From Nitrospirota bacterium (lineage in GTDB: Bacteria; Nitrospirota; Nitrospiria; Nitrospirales; Nitrospiraceae), in the NCBI GenBank assembly GCA_002737345.1, contig NSIK01000012.1, positions 41,101-105,100 on the forward strand: a stretch of 64,000 nucleotides of DNA. Reading direction: 5' to 3'. Position numbers and translations under genes: made by a program. Positions 52,103-59,754 of the stretch are shown piece by piece. The notes under the pieces were generated by a model, which saw only the letters and a program-made list of their open reading frames with translations, ran no database searches and was not told where the DNA came from. Within the stretch, counting starts at the first letter, position 1; each line of letters starts with the position of its first letter.

Positions 52103-52299
52103 CGGCCACCTCCCATATAAAATAAGAACTCAACCCGGTCGCCGTCATTCAGGCTGGTGGTGGCGAGGTGCTCCCGGTCTAACATGGAGTCGTTGACTTC
52201 GACCGCAACCATTTGTGGTTCGATCTTTTTGGCCCGGAGGAGGTCGAGGACGGTTCCTCCTGAAATCTCTTCTGCTTTGCCATTGATTTTTACCTGCAT
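52099..52299 (-). CDS. ThiS-like sulfur carrier ending in GGGR
   Basis: 66 aa beta-grasp: MQVKINGKAEEISGGTVLDL and then VAVEVNDSMLDREHL, ending YMGGGR (G63-G65, R66). The usual carrier terminates in GG, and here an extra Arg follows, so a protease would need to remove it before adenylation. The JAMM protease at 46960 is a candidate. ATG 52299 has GGAG about 5 bases upstream; a longer frame to 52368 is open but unlike the family. It opens the sulfur cluster and overlaps cysteine synthase by 4 bases. Confidence 0.88.
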   Translation of the reverse strand: MQVKINGKAEEISGGTVLDLLRAKKIEPQMVAVEVNDSMLDREHLATTSLNDGDRVEFLFYMGGGR

Positions 52300-52448
52300 G
52301 AAGACTCCCAAGATGGCCCAGAGATTAAACGATTTCAATACGTTATCAAAGCCACTTGGCCATGTCAAGGCGACGAAACCAACCGCCTCGCGGCTTGACT
52401 TTGTCCGCCATCCGCCGCCACTATGCCGTCTTTTGGAGGAGCGATTGC

Positions 52449-52826
52449 ATGTGGAAACGCAATTTCATGTTCCGGTCCGCTGAGGCCACTCCGCTCAAAG
52501 AATCGGAAAACGAGCTATTTCACGATACCGATCCCGCCATGGACAGCGCCGGACTCCAGTTAGAGAAGTTTTTATCGGTATGGATTCAAGGCGACGGGGA
52601 AGACGAGGCCCCGACGGCCTTCACCAGCATGTATGTCCGCACGGCGACCTTGGACTTTGCGAAACGGGTGGGTTTTCTCCAGCCCCTGCAAGGCCGCACA
52701 CACCAGATCAAACAGTTACTCACGCCGGGCCAAAAGCAGTTTCTCCAAAGCTGGCTCGCCACCGGCGCGCCTCAGGCTTGGGAAGCCACGGACGAACATT
52801 TTAAGATGTTGTTCGAACTCGACTAA
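52449..52826 (+). CDS. 125-aa hypothetical protein
   Basis: Not recognised. Soluble, with MWKRNFMFRSAEATPLKE at the start and a helix-rich C-terminal half (FLQPLQGRTHQIKQLLT, QSWLATGAPQAWEATDEH). GGAGG about 9 bases before the ATG at 52449 supports this start; the longer upstream frame overlaps the divergent sulfur-cluster promoter region. The ORF is divergent from the ThiS-like gene and 6 bases upstream of the next gene. Confidence 0.65.
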   Translation: MWKRNFMFRSAEATPLKESENELFHDTDPAMDSAGLQLEKFLSVWIQGDGEDEAPTAFTSMYVRTATLDFAKRVGFLQPLQGRTHQIKQLLTPGQKQFLQSWLATGAPQAWEATDEHFKMLFELD

Positions 52827-52832
52827 TATTCT

Positions 52833-53288
52833 ATGAGAGCTCTCCGCTCCCATTCCATTCTGCGATCCGTCTCTCTCGTCTTGGCGCTGCTCACAGTTCC
52901 GGCCGGGGCTGCCTGGAGCGCAGTGGTGGCGGGCTATGGGTTGACCACGCCCTGCGCCCTGGAGGCGATGATCGCAGCGAAGAAGCGGGGCGCCGATGCG
53001 CGGCAGCTCACAGATCTACAACGTACCGAGGCCGACAAACAGCGGGCGGCGTTCCAGACCCGGCACCTGGTCGGCATTCCTATTTTGAGCAATGCGCATG
53101 ACGGGCTCATGCCTTTGAAGCCGCGTGTGAGCGACGATGAGATTAACGCCTCCGGGTCGATGACCCATACGACGAGCGGTAGCCACTCTAGTGATACACG
53201 GCTGGACGTCAGGACCGATGACGCGATCAGCGGCAAAGCCCGTAAAGTTCTGGCCTTGTGGAACGCCCACGGCCGGTATTGGGCCTAG
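52833..53288 (+). CDS. 151-aa exported hypothetical protein
   Basis: Signal peptide (about 1-29, VSLVLALLTVPAGAAWSA), then a polar domain rich in Lys, Asp and Arg with no recognised motif; there is a single Cys near residue 41. It follows the 125-aa gene by 6 bases and overlaps the start of the FAD-dependent gene by a stretch if that gene used the upstream frame. Function unknown. Confidence 0.65.
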   Translation: MRALRSHSILRSVSLVLALLTVPAGAAWSAVVAGYGLTTPCALEAMIAAKKRGADARQLTDLQRTEADKQRAAFQTRHLVGIPILSNAHDGLMPLKPRVSDDEINASGSMTHTTSGSHSSDTRLDVRTDDAISGKARKVLALWNAHGRYWA

Positions 53289-53296
53289 GACGAGCA

Positions 53297-54589
53297 GTGA
53301 AGCGCATGGTAGATGTACAAGAAGAGACAGATGTCGCAGTGGTGGGGGCGGGGGGAGGGGGAGCCGTCCTGGCCCTGGCCTTGGCCCAGCAAGGGATCCG
53401 TACCGTCGTCTTGGAGCAAGCGGCCGGGCCTCCTCAAGGATTGCGGGGAGAAATTCTTCAGCCGAACGGACAACGCGTTCTCGATCGCCTAGGCATCTTG
53501 CAGGCCTTGCCGGCTGAGGCCACGAGATCGGTGCGGTACTTTCATTTTTTCCGGGCCGGAGGCACGCGCCTCTGCACCATCGACTATGGCGATCTGCCGG
53601 CTCCCTACAATCGCGCGGTTGTGACATTGCCGAACGTGGCGCACCAGGCCATCGTCGCAGCGGTGCAGCAGCAAAAAAGTGTGACCCTCCGTTATGGCAA
53701 TTCATTCACCGGTTTGTTGCGCGAGGGGAATCAGGTAATGGGGCTGTCCACGACAGGGCCAGAAGGGACGAAGCAGATTCGCGCCAAGATCGTCGTCGGC
53801 GCAGATGGGGCTTTTTCGAAAGTGCGCAAGGCCCTGAAGATCCCCGCCGACCTGCATCTCTATCCGGACGGGTATCTGATTGCGATCCTTGAATCGGATG
53901 AGCTGGTCTCGGAATCCTTCTACTATGTCGGGCACAAGGCGATTTTGGGTCTGTTTCCCGCAACAGGGAACAAGGTCTATCTCTTCTACATGATCCCCAG
54001 CGGCTCGATGGATGCAGTGAAGCAGCGGGGCATTCCCGCGTTACAACAGGTGTGGACAGAAATTGCGCCGCAGTTTTCCAGCTTGTTCCGTCGATTGAGC
54101 GATTGGAGCCAGACTGCTTATATGCCGACCGGGCGGGTGCGGACTCCGACCTGGGTAGCGGACGGCGCAGTCCTGATCGGCGATGCCGCCCATGCGATGA
54201 ACCCCCATGCCTCGCAGGGGCGGATGCAGGCGATGGTCGATGCGATGGCCCTGTCCGATCTCTTGCCAGGCTGTCTGGCCGATCGGGACTATTCGTCTGC
54301 CAGGCTGAAAGAGTTCGAGTTGGCCAGGCGGCCTCAGGTCACCATGCTGCAGCGCTTGGCAGACCAGCAAGTGTTCTATTGGAATACGGGGAATCCGCTG
54401 GTGGCCTTCCTACGCGACCGTGTCTTTCAGACCTTGGACCGGAATGAGCGGCTACGCTATCAGGTCCTCTCCACTACGGCGGGATGGCGAACCACGTCTC
54501 CGTTCGACCTGATCGACCGCGTCATTGCCGGAGGGTTCTTGCCGGATTTCCGCGCAAACGACATAGCTCCACATCCGAAGTCTTCGTGA
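53297..54589 (+). CDS. FAD-dependent monooxygenase-like protein
   Basis: Flavoprotein of the UbiH/PHBH/geranylgeranyl-reductase superfamily. The 430 aa have the Rossmann motif VVGAGGGGAVLALALAQ (from about residue 15), RGEILQPNGQRVLDRLG, the DG motif GADGAFSKVRKAL, and the FAD-ribityl GDAAHAMNPHASQGRMQAM. In most monooxygenases the last motif reads GQGxN; here it is SQGRM. The GTG start at 53297 has AGGA upstream; ATG 53306 is also possible. It may hydroxylate or reduce an aromatic or isoprenoid substrate. It is followed 10 bases later by a nucleotidyltransferase-fold gene. Confidence 0.85.
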   Translation: MKRMVDVQEETDVAVVGAGGGGAVLALALAQQGIRTVVLEQAAGPPQGLRGEILQPNGQRVLDRLGILQALPAEATRSVRYFHFFRAGGTRLCTIDYGDLPAPYNRAVVTLPNVAHQAIVAAVQQQKSVTLRYGNSFTGLLREGNQVMGLSTTGPEGTKQIRAKIVVGADGAFSKVRKALKIPADLHLYPDGYLIAILESDELVSESFYYVGHKAILGLFPATGNKVYLFYMIPSGSMDAVKQRGIPALQQVWTEIAPQFSSLFRRLSDWSQTAYMPTGRVRTPTWVADGAVLIGDAAHAMNPHASQGRMQAMVDAMALSDLLPGCLADRDYSSARLKEFELARRPQVTMLQRLADQQVFYWNTGNPLVAFLRDRVFQTLDRNERLRYQVLSTTAGWRTTSPFDLIDRVIAGGFLPDFRANDIAPHPKSS

Positions 54590-54599
54590 GGAATAGCGC

Positions 54600-55358
54600 A
54601 TGACTGAACGAGTGATCGAAGGACTGCCGAGCGAAACCCAGAATCTCTTGCAGGTCTATACGAAAGACGTCAAAGGCGTCTTCGGGGATCAGTTGGAAGG
54701 GCTGCTGCTCTATGGGAGCGCCGTCCGAGGGGAATTTCTTCCCGGCCGGTCGAATTTGAATATCCTGCTTCTCGTGTCATCCTACGACAGCACCCTCCTC
54801 AAGCAGTACAGTGCCGTGCACCTTAAATGGAGCAAGGAACAGATCCTGGTTCCGCTGTTCCTGACGGAAGAGGAGCTCCGCGCCTCGGCTGCAGTCTTCC
54901 CCTTGGAGCTTCTGGAAATCCAGGACCAGCACCGAGTCCTGGGAGGGCGAGATCCCTTCATCGGTTTGCAAGTGCCGACCGACCGGTTGCGCGAATCAGT
55001 CGTGCAGGGCCTCACGAACAATCTGTTGCGTCTGCGCCAACGCTACGTCGAAGGGGGCGGAACCGACGATGCCACCACGATTCTGCTCCCGCTTTCACTG
55101 ACTTCGACCATTCCGCTGCTGCGTGGGCTGCAACGGCTCCTTGGCCGCCCGGTCTTGGTTCAGTCCGATGCCATCATCACAGACATCGCCGAACAGTTGA
55201 AGCTGGATCTGCAAGGGCTGCTCGATGCCTGGCTGCTGAAGCGGGGCCAGATTTCGCCGGGCCCGAGCGAAGTGCCCCGTCTCTTCGACCGCTATCTGCA
55301 CACCATGACGTTGCTCACTCGCACCGTGCAGCAATTGCCGCAGGCGGGGCTGCGATGA
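54600..55358 (+). CDS. nucleotidyltransferase-fold protein, catalytic Asp replaced
   Basis: 252 aa. The N-terminal GLLLYGSAVRGEFLPGRSNL fits the MNT/Pol-beta GS-x-RGxxxPxSDxD pattern, but the acidic pair expected after the loop is replaced: SNLNILLLV has Asn at both positions. It therefore probably lacks transferase activity, though a binding role is possible. The C-terminal helical part resembles the HEPN-like segments of two-domain NTases. The next gene overlaps by 4 bases (ATGA). Confidence 0.75.
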   Translation: MTERVIEGLPSETQNLLQVYTKDVKGVFGDQLEGLLLYGSAVRGEFLPGRSNLNILLLVSSYDSTLLKQYSAVHLKWSKEQILVPLFLTEEELRASAAVFPLELLEIQDQHRVLGGRDPFIGLQVPTDRLRESVVQGLTNNLLRLRQRYVEGGGTDDATTILLPLSLTSTIPLLRGLQRLLGRPVLVQSDAIITDIAEQLKLDLQGLLDAWLLKRGQISPGPSEVPRLFDRYLHTMTLLTRTVQQLPQAGLR

Positions 55359-56077
55359 TGAAGATCCTTGTCATGGTTTTTTGTTTCGTCCTCGTCCATG
55401 GCTGGGCTCTGGCCGTGTCCTACGATCGGCCCAAGATCCAGTTGCCGGAGCCGCGAGGCTATGTGAGCGACCATGGGCAGGTGGTCGATGGAGAGTGGAA
55501 GGAACGCATCAGGTCCGTCTGTCAGGATCTGGAGCGGAAGACCGGCGTGGAGATGGTGGTGGTGACAGTTCCGAACATCAAACCCTTCGGGACGGTCAAC
55601 GAATATGCGTCGGCCCTCTATGCGAAGTGGGGCATCGGGTCCACGCAACAGGAACATGGAGTGCTGGTGCTGGTGGCAGTGGAGGAACGGCAAGCGGCCA
55701 TCACGCTGGGCCGGCAGATGCTTCCGGTGATTACCCCCACGCTGATGAATCAAGTCGGGCACGAGCATCTGCAGCCCTTGATCGATACGGGCCATTTCGG
55801 CGAGGCCCTCTACCGCACGGTTGTCGTGTTAGCGGCCCCTGCCCAAGAGATCCGGGTCGGCACCGTCTCGAAGACGCATTTCAAAGGGGTCGGCTTCTGG
55901 ATCACCCTCTTTACCAGCATCGGGGCCATCTCCTTTTTCTGGTGGATTAGCCGCCCGGATCTCCGACATCCCTACAGGCGAATCCAAAAATGGGAATATT
56001 GGGGGACGGGGCAGGGGGGATTCGGGGGAAATTTTGGAGGATTCGGAGGAGGGACGAGTGGGGATGGGTGGAAGTAG
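55355..56077 (+). CDS. TPM-domain (Psb32/MOLO-1-like) membrane protein
   Basis: 240 aa. Signal peptide (about 1-21), then a TPM domain: RGYVSDHGQVVDGEWKERI, GVEMVVVTVPNIKPFGTVNEY and GIGSTQQEHGVLVLVAVEE, with a C-terminal membrane span (about 186-205) and a Gly-rich tail (GGFGGNFGGFGGG). TPM proteins function as envelope-associated factors, such as Psb32 in photosystem II repair, and their activity is unclear. ATG 55355 overlaps the NTase stop; a much longer frame upstream is rejected. The tail resembles that of YgcG/TPM family members. Confidence 0.88.
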   Translation: MMKILVMVFCFVLVHGWALAVSYDRPKIQLPEPRGYVSDHGQVVDGEWKERIRSVCQDLERKTGVEMVVVTVPNIKPFGTVNEYASALYAKWGIGSTQQEHGVLVLVAVEERQAAITLGRQMLPVITPTLMNQVGHEHLQPLIDTGHFGEALYRTVVVLAAPAQEIRVGTVSKTHFKGVGFWITLFTSIGAISFFWWISRPDLRHPYRRIQKWEYWGTGQGGFGGNFGGFGGGTSGDGWK

Positions 56078-56200
56078 AAGAGGCGCAGGCGAGGTCGTCT
56101 GCTGGTCTCCTGTGCTTGCGCAACGCGGTGTATCGTAGGCGGTTGCGTCATCACGCAGACGATCACGGGTGGTACCCTGTGTGTGGAGAAAGGATCTATT

Positions 56201-56515
56201 GTGAGCCGAAGACAGTTTGGATTTTTAATCGGGGTGACGTTCGTTGGAAGCCTCATGGGCGGAGCCATCAGCGGGTGGTGGCTGGCGCCCTCGCTCGTGG
56301 GGGCACAAAAAGCCACGGGGGTGAATGCCGAAGAGTTTCTGTTGTTAGATGCGAATGGCAAGGCGCGAGCAGGATTGGGCCTCGATCAAAATGGCGAGGT
56401 GGGTCTGGTGCTGACGAGTCGTGATGGGAGTCGGAAGCTGGCCCTGTCTCCCGACGACCGATTTGCCGTAAAGTTATCTGATCAGAACGGGCGGGTGCTC
56501 TGGTCTGCGCCGTAG
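56201..56515 (+). CDS. 104-aa single-anchor hypothetical protein
   Basis: N-terminal membrane segment (about residues 4-26, FGFLIGVTFVGSLMGGAISG) preceded by RR, followed by repeated strands LLLDANGKARAGLGLDQNGE and LALSPDDRFAVKLSDQNGR. The D-xN-Gx pattern with internal repetition suggests a small beta-solenoid or propeller fragment. GTG 56201 has GAAAGGA about 6 bases upstream. No named family is recognised. Confidence 0.65.
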   Translation: MSRRQFGFLIGVTFVGSLMGGAISGWWLAPSLVGAQKATGVNAEEFLLLDANGKARAGLGLDQNGEVGLVLTSRDGSRKLALSPDDRFAVKLSDQNGRVLWSAP

Positions 56516-56621
56516 AAGATTCGAATAGCGGGCAGTGCGCGGTGCAGGCGCTGCTGATTTCACCAGCCAGGCCGAGTGCGCGATGTAAGAAAAGAAGCGG
56601 ATAGAATTGCTCAGCAGGTGA

Positions 56622-56813
56622 CTAAACCGCTTTTTGGACTTTGCCGCTGCGCAGACAACGGGTGCACACTCGAATACGCTTCGGCTGCCCATCGATCACA
56701 GCTCGGACTGGCTGGAGATTCGGTTTGAAAATCCGCTTGGTCTTGTTATTGGCGTGACTGACGTTATTGCCGGATTGGCGACGTTTGCTGCAGAGATCAC
56801 ATGTAAAGGCCAC
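56622..56813 (-). CDS. rpmB: 50S ribosomal protein L28
   Basis: Structural protein of the large ribosomal subunit. The 63 aa are typical: [20 protein letters not shown] with the L28 signature SHxNNKTKRxxxPN, and [14 protein letters not shown]. Two Cys pairs (CDLC near the start, CTRC near the end) form the zinc-binding C+ variant. The GTG at 56813 has AAGGAG six bases upstream; an ATG five codons further upstream is also possible. The gene is divergent from the SemiSWEET gene. Confidence 0.95.
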   Translation of the reverse strand: MAFTCDLCSKRRQSGNNVSHANNKTKRIFKPNLQPVRAVIDGQPKRIRVCTRCLRSGKVQKAV

Positions 56814-56947
56814 GGTACACTCCTTCATCTGGTCGAGTCGGTAGACGATTGCGAAGGGAAAATGTACCACAGGGCCATCGGTTTTGACAAGCCGATTTGA
56901 CGGTTCGCTGGCGGCCAAGGGGGCGACAGCAAGAAAGGGGCTAGATC

Positions 56948-57205
56948 ATGACGGGAATCGATTTGTTAGGGTTTGCGGCAGGGGCATTGACTACCTGCGC
57001 CTTTTGGCCCCAGTTGCAGAAGACCTGGACCTCGAAGTCTGCCGGTGATCTCTCCATGAGCATGTTGGCCATCTTCTCAGTCGGTGTCGGCCTCTGGTTT
57101 CTATATGGCCTGGCCCTCCAGGCCTGGCCGATCATTTTGACCAATGCCGTGACGCTCGTATTGACGGGGGCGATTCTTGTGCTGAAGTGGCAGTACCGCC
57201 GTTAG
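56948..57205 (+). CDS. SemiSWEET sugar transporter
   Basis: 85 aa, three-helix MtN3/SWEET half unit with TTCAFWPQLQKTWTSKSAGD, which has the PQ motif, then LSMSMLAIFSVGVGLWFLYG and LTNAVTLVLTGAILVL. SemiSWEETs act as dimers to pass small sugars down a gradient. The substrate is unknown. The gene lies between divergent rpmB and the cobalamin riboswitch, whose promoter starts 19 bases after its stop. Confidence 0.9.
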   Translation: MTGIDLLGFAAGALTTCAFWPQLQKTWTSKSAGDLSMSMLAIFSVGVGLWFLYGLALQAWPIILTNAVTLVLTGAILVLKWQYRR

Positions 57206-57224
57206 CGGGTGTTCAGTATTCAAC

Positions 57225-57253
57225 TTGACAACTTTTCTCTCCTCGCCTAGAGT
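57225..57253 (+). promoter_or_regulatory. sigma-70-type promoter for the cobalamin operon
   Basis: Consensus TTGACA (57225-57230), a 17-base spacer and TAGAGT (57248-57253). The predicted start is near 57260, just upstream of the riboswitch aptamer. Confidence 0.6.
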
Positions 57254-57257
57254 GCCT

Positions 57258-57494
57258 GCACATTGTGATTCCTGGGCCAGGGAAGAGGGTGCAAGTCCCT
57301 CGCGGTCCCGCCGCTGTAAATGGGGACGAAACCCGTAGATGCCACTGGGATGCAGTGATCGGTAATGCGTGACGAGTGATGAGTCGAGCGCGGCTACGTA
57401 GCTGCCTGGCACCCAGCACCCCGAATGCATCACTCATCACGCAAGCCTGGGAAGGCGCGGGGAGTAGGGTGAACCATGAGCCAGAAGACCTGCC
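57258..57494 (+). promoter_or_regulatory. cobalamin (B12) riboswitch 1, aptamer
   Basis: Conserved blocks appear in order: GGGTGCAAGTCCCTCGCGGT, CCCGCCGCTGTAA, GATGCCACTGGG (the GCCACTG box), and the closing AGCCAGAAGACCTGCC (57479-57494). Between the second and last blocks an extra hairpin is inserted: TGCGTGACGAGTGATG (57366-57381) pairs with CATCACTCATCACGCA (57428-57443), one mismatch. It precedes cobalamin uptake genes. Aptamer edges are approximate. Confidence 0.9.
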
Positions 57495-57556
57495 AGGATC
57501 GTTGACCGAGATTCCCTCGTGGGCTGGGGAATTGGCGAGGATGAGTTGCGGGTGCA

Positions 57557-57594
57557 ATCCTCAGGGTCTGTCAGGCCTTGGGGATTTTTTATTT
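57557..57594 (+). terminator. riboswitch expression platform: terminator that hides the btuF ribosome-binding site
   Basis: ATCCTCAGGG (57557-57566) pairs over 10 positions, with two G-U pairs, to CCTTGGGGAT (57576-57585), then TTTTTATTT. The 3' arm holds the GGGGA (57580-57584), 8 bases before the TTG at 57593. An alternative stem, GAGGA (57537-57541) with TCCTC (57558-57562) and TTGC with GCAA (57546-57549, 57554-57557), would disrupt it. Confidence 0.65.
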
Positions 57595-58597
57595 GCGCAC
57601 GCGAAGACATCCTTCAATCCGTTGGACGCTGGCGGCCCTGCTCCTGGTGGTTGCTGTTGCCGGGGCCTGGAGTGACGGCTCCTGTGCGCAAGCGGACGAG
57701 GCAGATATGGCACGACGACAGCAGGGCATCCTCACGGGCATGCCCTTCATGGCAAATATTACCCCGCGGACTTTCGTCGACGATCTCGGGCGCAAGCTGT
57801 ATCTAGCGAAGGCGCCGACGCGGATCATCTCCCTCGCGCCCAGCGTGACGGAAATTCTTTTTGCCATCGGGCTCCAGGATCAGATCGTCGGCGTCACTGA
57901 GTTCTGCGATTATCCGATCGAGGCCAAACAGAAGACCAAAGTCGGGTACGCCGATCCGAACATTGAAGTCATCGTTGCCTTGCAGCCGGATTTGGTGCTG
58001 GCCCCGCGCGCTTTTCTCCGGGCTGACCTCATGGCCAAGCTGGAGCAATTGAAAATCCCGACCTTCATCGTCGACCCGGAATCGTTTGAGGAAATCCCCA
58101 GTCGTATTCAGCTGATTGGTCGCATGGTCGATCGCTCAGCCGCTGCCGACGTCGTTGCGAAAATGATGCGCGAGCGTATCGCTGCAATCCGAAGCAAGAC
58201 AGCGGGCTTGCCTCGCGTTCGGGTGCTCTACGTGCTGAGCAGCCAGCCGTTGATTACCGTCGGGGCTGGCAGCTTTATCCATCAAGTGATTGGGGTTGCG
58301 GGCGGCGTCAACATTGCGAGTAATGCCTCTGTGCCCTATCCACGCCTGAATATGGAAGCAGTTTTGACGGCAGACCCCGAGATCATCGTCTTCCCTATCG
58401 GGGAGAGTGAAGGGATTCCACTGGGTGATCAGCAACTGTGGCGTCAATGGACCTCGCTCTCGGGGGTCAAGCATGGCCAGCTGCATCAGATTCCCTCCGA
58501 TCTCCTCAACCGCCCAGGGCCGCGGGTCGTCGAGGGCTTGGAGCGGCTGGCCCGCATTCTTCATCCTGAGGCCTTTCCCGCGAGCGTCGCACCGTGA
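57593..58597 (+). CDS. btuF: cobalamin ABC transporter, substrate-binding protein BtuF-like
   Basis: Periplasmic vitamin B12-binding protein. The 334 aa have a signal peptide, RIISLAPSVTEILFAIGLQ, VGVTEFCDYP and a C-terminal ARILHPE, matching BtuF/FecB-type PF01497. The TTG at 57593 is chosen because GGGGA lies 8 bases upstream and the frame's earlier TTG (57578) is inside the terminator stem. Both are weak start codons, fitting riboswitch control. The stop overlaps the permease start by 4 bases. Confidence 0.9.
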   Translation: MRTRRHPSIRWTLAALLLVVAVAGAWSDGSCAQADEADMARRQQGILTGMPFMANITPRTFVDDLGRKLYLAKAPTRIISLAPSVTEILFAIGLQDQIVGVTEFCDYPIEAKQKTKVGYADPNIEVIVALQPDLVLAPRAFLRADLMAKLEQLKIPTFIVDPESFEEIPSRIQLIGRMVDRSAAADVVAKMMRERIAAIRSKTAGLPRVRVLYVLSSQPLITVGAGSFIHQVIGVAGGVNIASNASVPYPRLNMEAVLTADPEIIVFPIGESEGIPLGDQQLWRQWTSLSGVKHGQLHQIPSDLLNRPGPRVVEGLERLARILHPEAFPASVAP

Positions 58598-59754
58598 ACG
58601 AGATGCCGCGCACCACCGATCCGTCCCGGGCTTCCGTGCCATCCGAGCAACCGGGTCGCGCGAACGATCCTGGCGCATCTCCCTCTCTGAGCGGCGCAGG
58701 GCAGTTGCGCGGGTCTGTGCTGACTGCCAAGCGATGGAGCGGCGTGATGGTCCCCCTCCTGCTCCTGTCCGTCGCCCTTGTCCTGACCTGTTTGCAGTTC
58801 GGGACGCAATGGATCGGGTTCGGTCAGGTCCTCGATATTGTGCGTACTGTGGTGCGCGAAGGGTCGGTCGAGAGCGAGCAGATCGGGACGACGGGCGTGA
58901 TTCTCATGCAGGTGCGGTTGCCGCGCCTGTTGCTGGGGCTTCTCGTGGGCGCCTGTTTGGCCTCCGTCGGCGTCGTGCTGCAAGCCCTGTTACGGAACCC
59001 CTTGGCGGATCCCTACGTGCTCGGGGTCTCCAGTGGGGCGGCCCTTGGCGTGGCGCTGGCGATTTTGCTGGGGATCGGGTCGACCTTTCTGGCTCTGTCG
59101 GTCTTGCCGCTCTGTGGATTTTTCGGAGGGCTGCTGTCTCTCGTGGTCGTCTACCGTATGGCGGTCTCCTATGGACGGTTGCCGATTCACAGCCTCCTGC
59201 TCGCCGGGGTGATTCTCAATTCGATCTTTTCGGCTTTGATCATGTTCATCACCTCCATCATGGAGCCGAATCGCTCGGCCGGTACGATGACGTGGCTGAT
59301 GGGAACCTTGACCGCGCCGTCATATCCAGCCTTAGCCATCTTGGCCTGCTATCTCCTAGGCGGGCTCTTTCTCTTGCTCCAGCAGGCGCGCCGATTAAAT
59401 GTGTTGACCTTGGGTGAAGAGTCCGCACGGTCGCTGGGGATCGAAACCGAGCAGGTCAAGCGCCGGGTCTATCTTCTGTCCGCCCTGATTACCGGGGCGG
59501 TCGTGTCGGTGAGCGGGATGATCGGGTTCGTCGGCATGGTCATTCCTCATGCCGTTCGCCTGATGCTCGGCGCGGATCACCGGTTGCTCCTGCCGGCGTC
59601 GGCGCTCGCCGGGGGGATGTATTTGATGATCGCCGACACCGCGGCGCGCACGTTGCTGAGTCCGGCGGAGGTTCCGGTCGGAATCATCACAGCGCTGGCC
59701 GGCGGACCCTTCTTTATCTACCTCCTGATGTGGAAGAAGGATCGGTTCGCATGA
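58594..59754 (+). CDS. btuC: cobalamin ABC transporter permease BtuC-like
   Basis: Integral membrane permease of the FecCD family, 386 aa with about ten helices (QVRLPRLLLGLLVGACLASV, LLRNPLADPYVLGVSSGAAL, GMIGFVGMVIPHAVRLMLG, and the closing PVGIITALAGGPFFIYLL). The N-terminal 45 residues are Pro/Ser-rich and longer than usual. GTG 58594 overlaps the btuF stop (GTGA), and its stop overlaps btuD (ATGA), so btuF-btuC-btuD are one coupled unit. Family members also transport iron siderophores; the cobalamin assignment rests on the riboswitch. Confidence 0.92.
   Translation: MNEMPRTTDPSRASVPSEQPGRANDPGASPSLSGAGQLRGSVLTAKRWSGVMVPLLLLSVALVLTCLQFGTQWIGFGQVLDIVRTVVREGSVESEQIGTTGVILMQVRLPRLLLGLLVGACLASVGVVLQALLRNPLADPYVLGVSSGAALGVALAILLGIGSTFLALSVLPLCGFFGGLLSLVVVYRMAVSYGRLPIHSLLLAGVILNSIFSALIMFITSIMEPNRSAGTMTWLMGTLTAPSYPALAILACYLLGGLFLLLQQARRLNVLTLGEESARSLGIETEQVKRRVYLLSALITGAVVSVSGMIGFVGMVIPHAVRLMLGADHRLLLPASALAGGMYLMIADTAARTLLSPAEVPVGIITALAGGPFFIYLLMWKKDRFA

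Noticed and set aside
54827..55354. Upstream extension of the TPM-domain frame across the nucleotidyltransferase gene
   Set aside because: The added residues are low-complexity and not protein-like; the ATG at 55355 opens a signal peptide and overlaps the preceding stop in the usual ATGA way.
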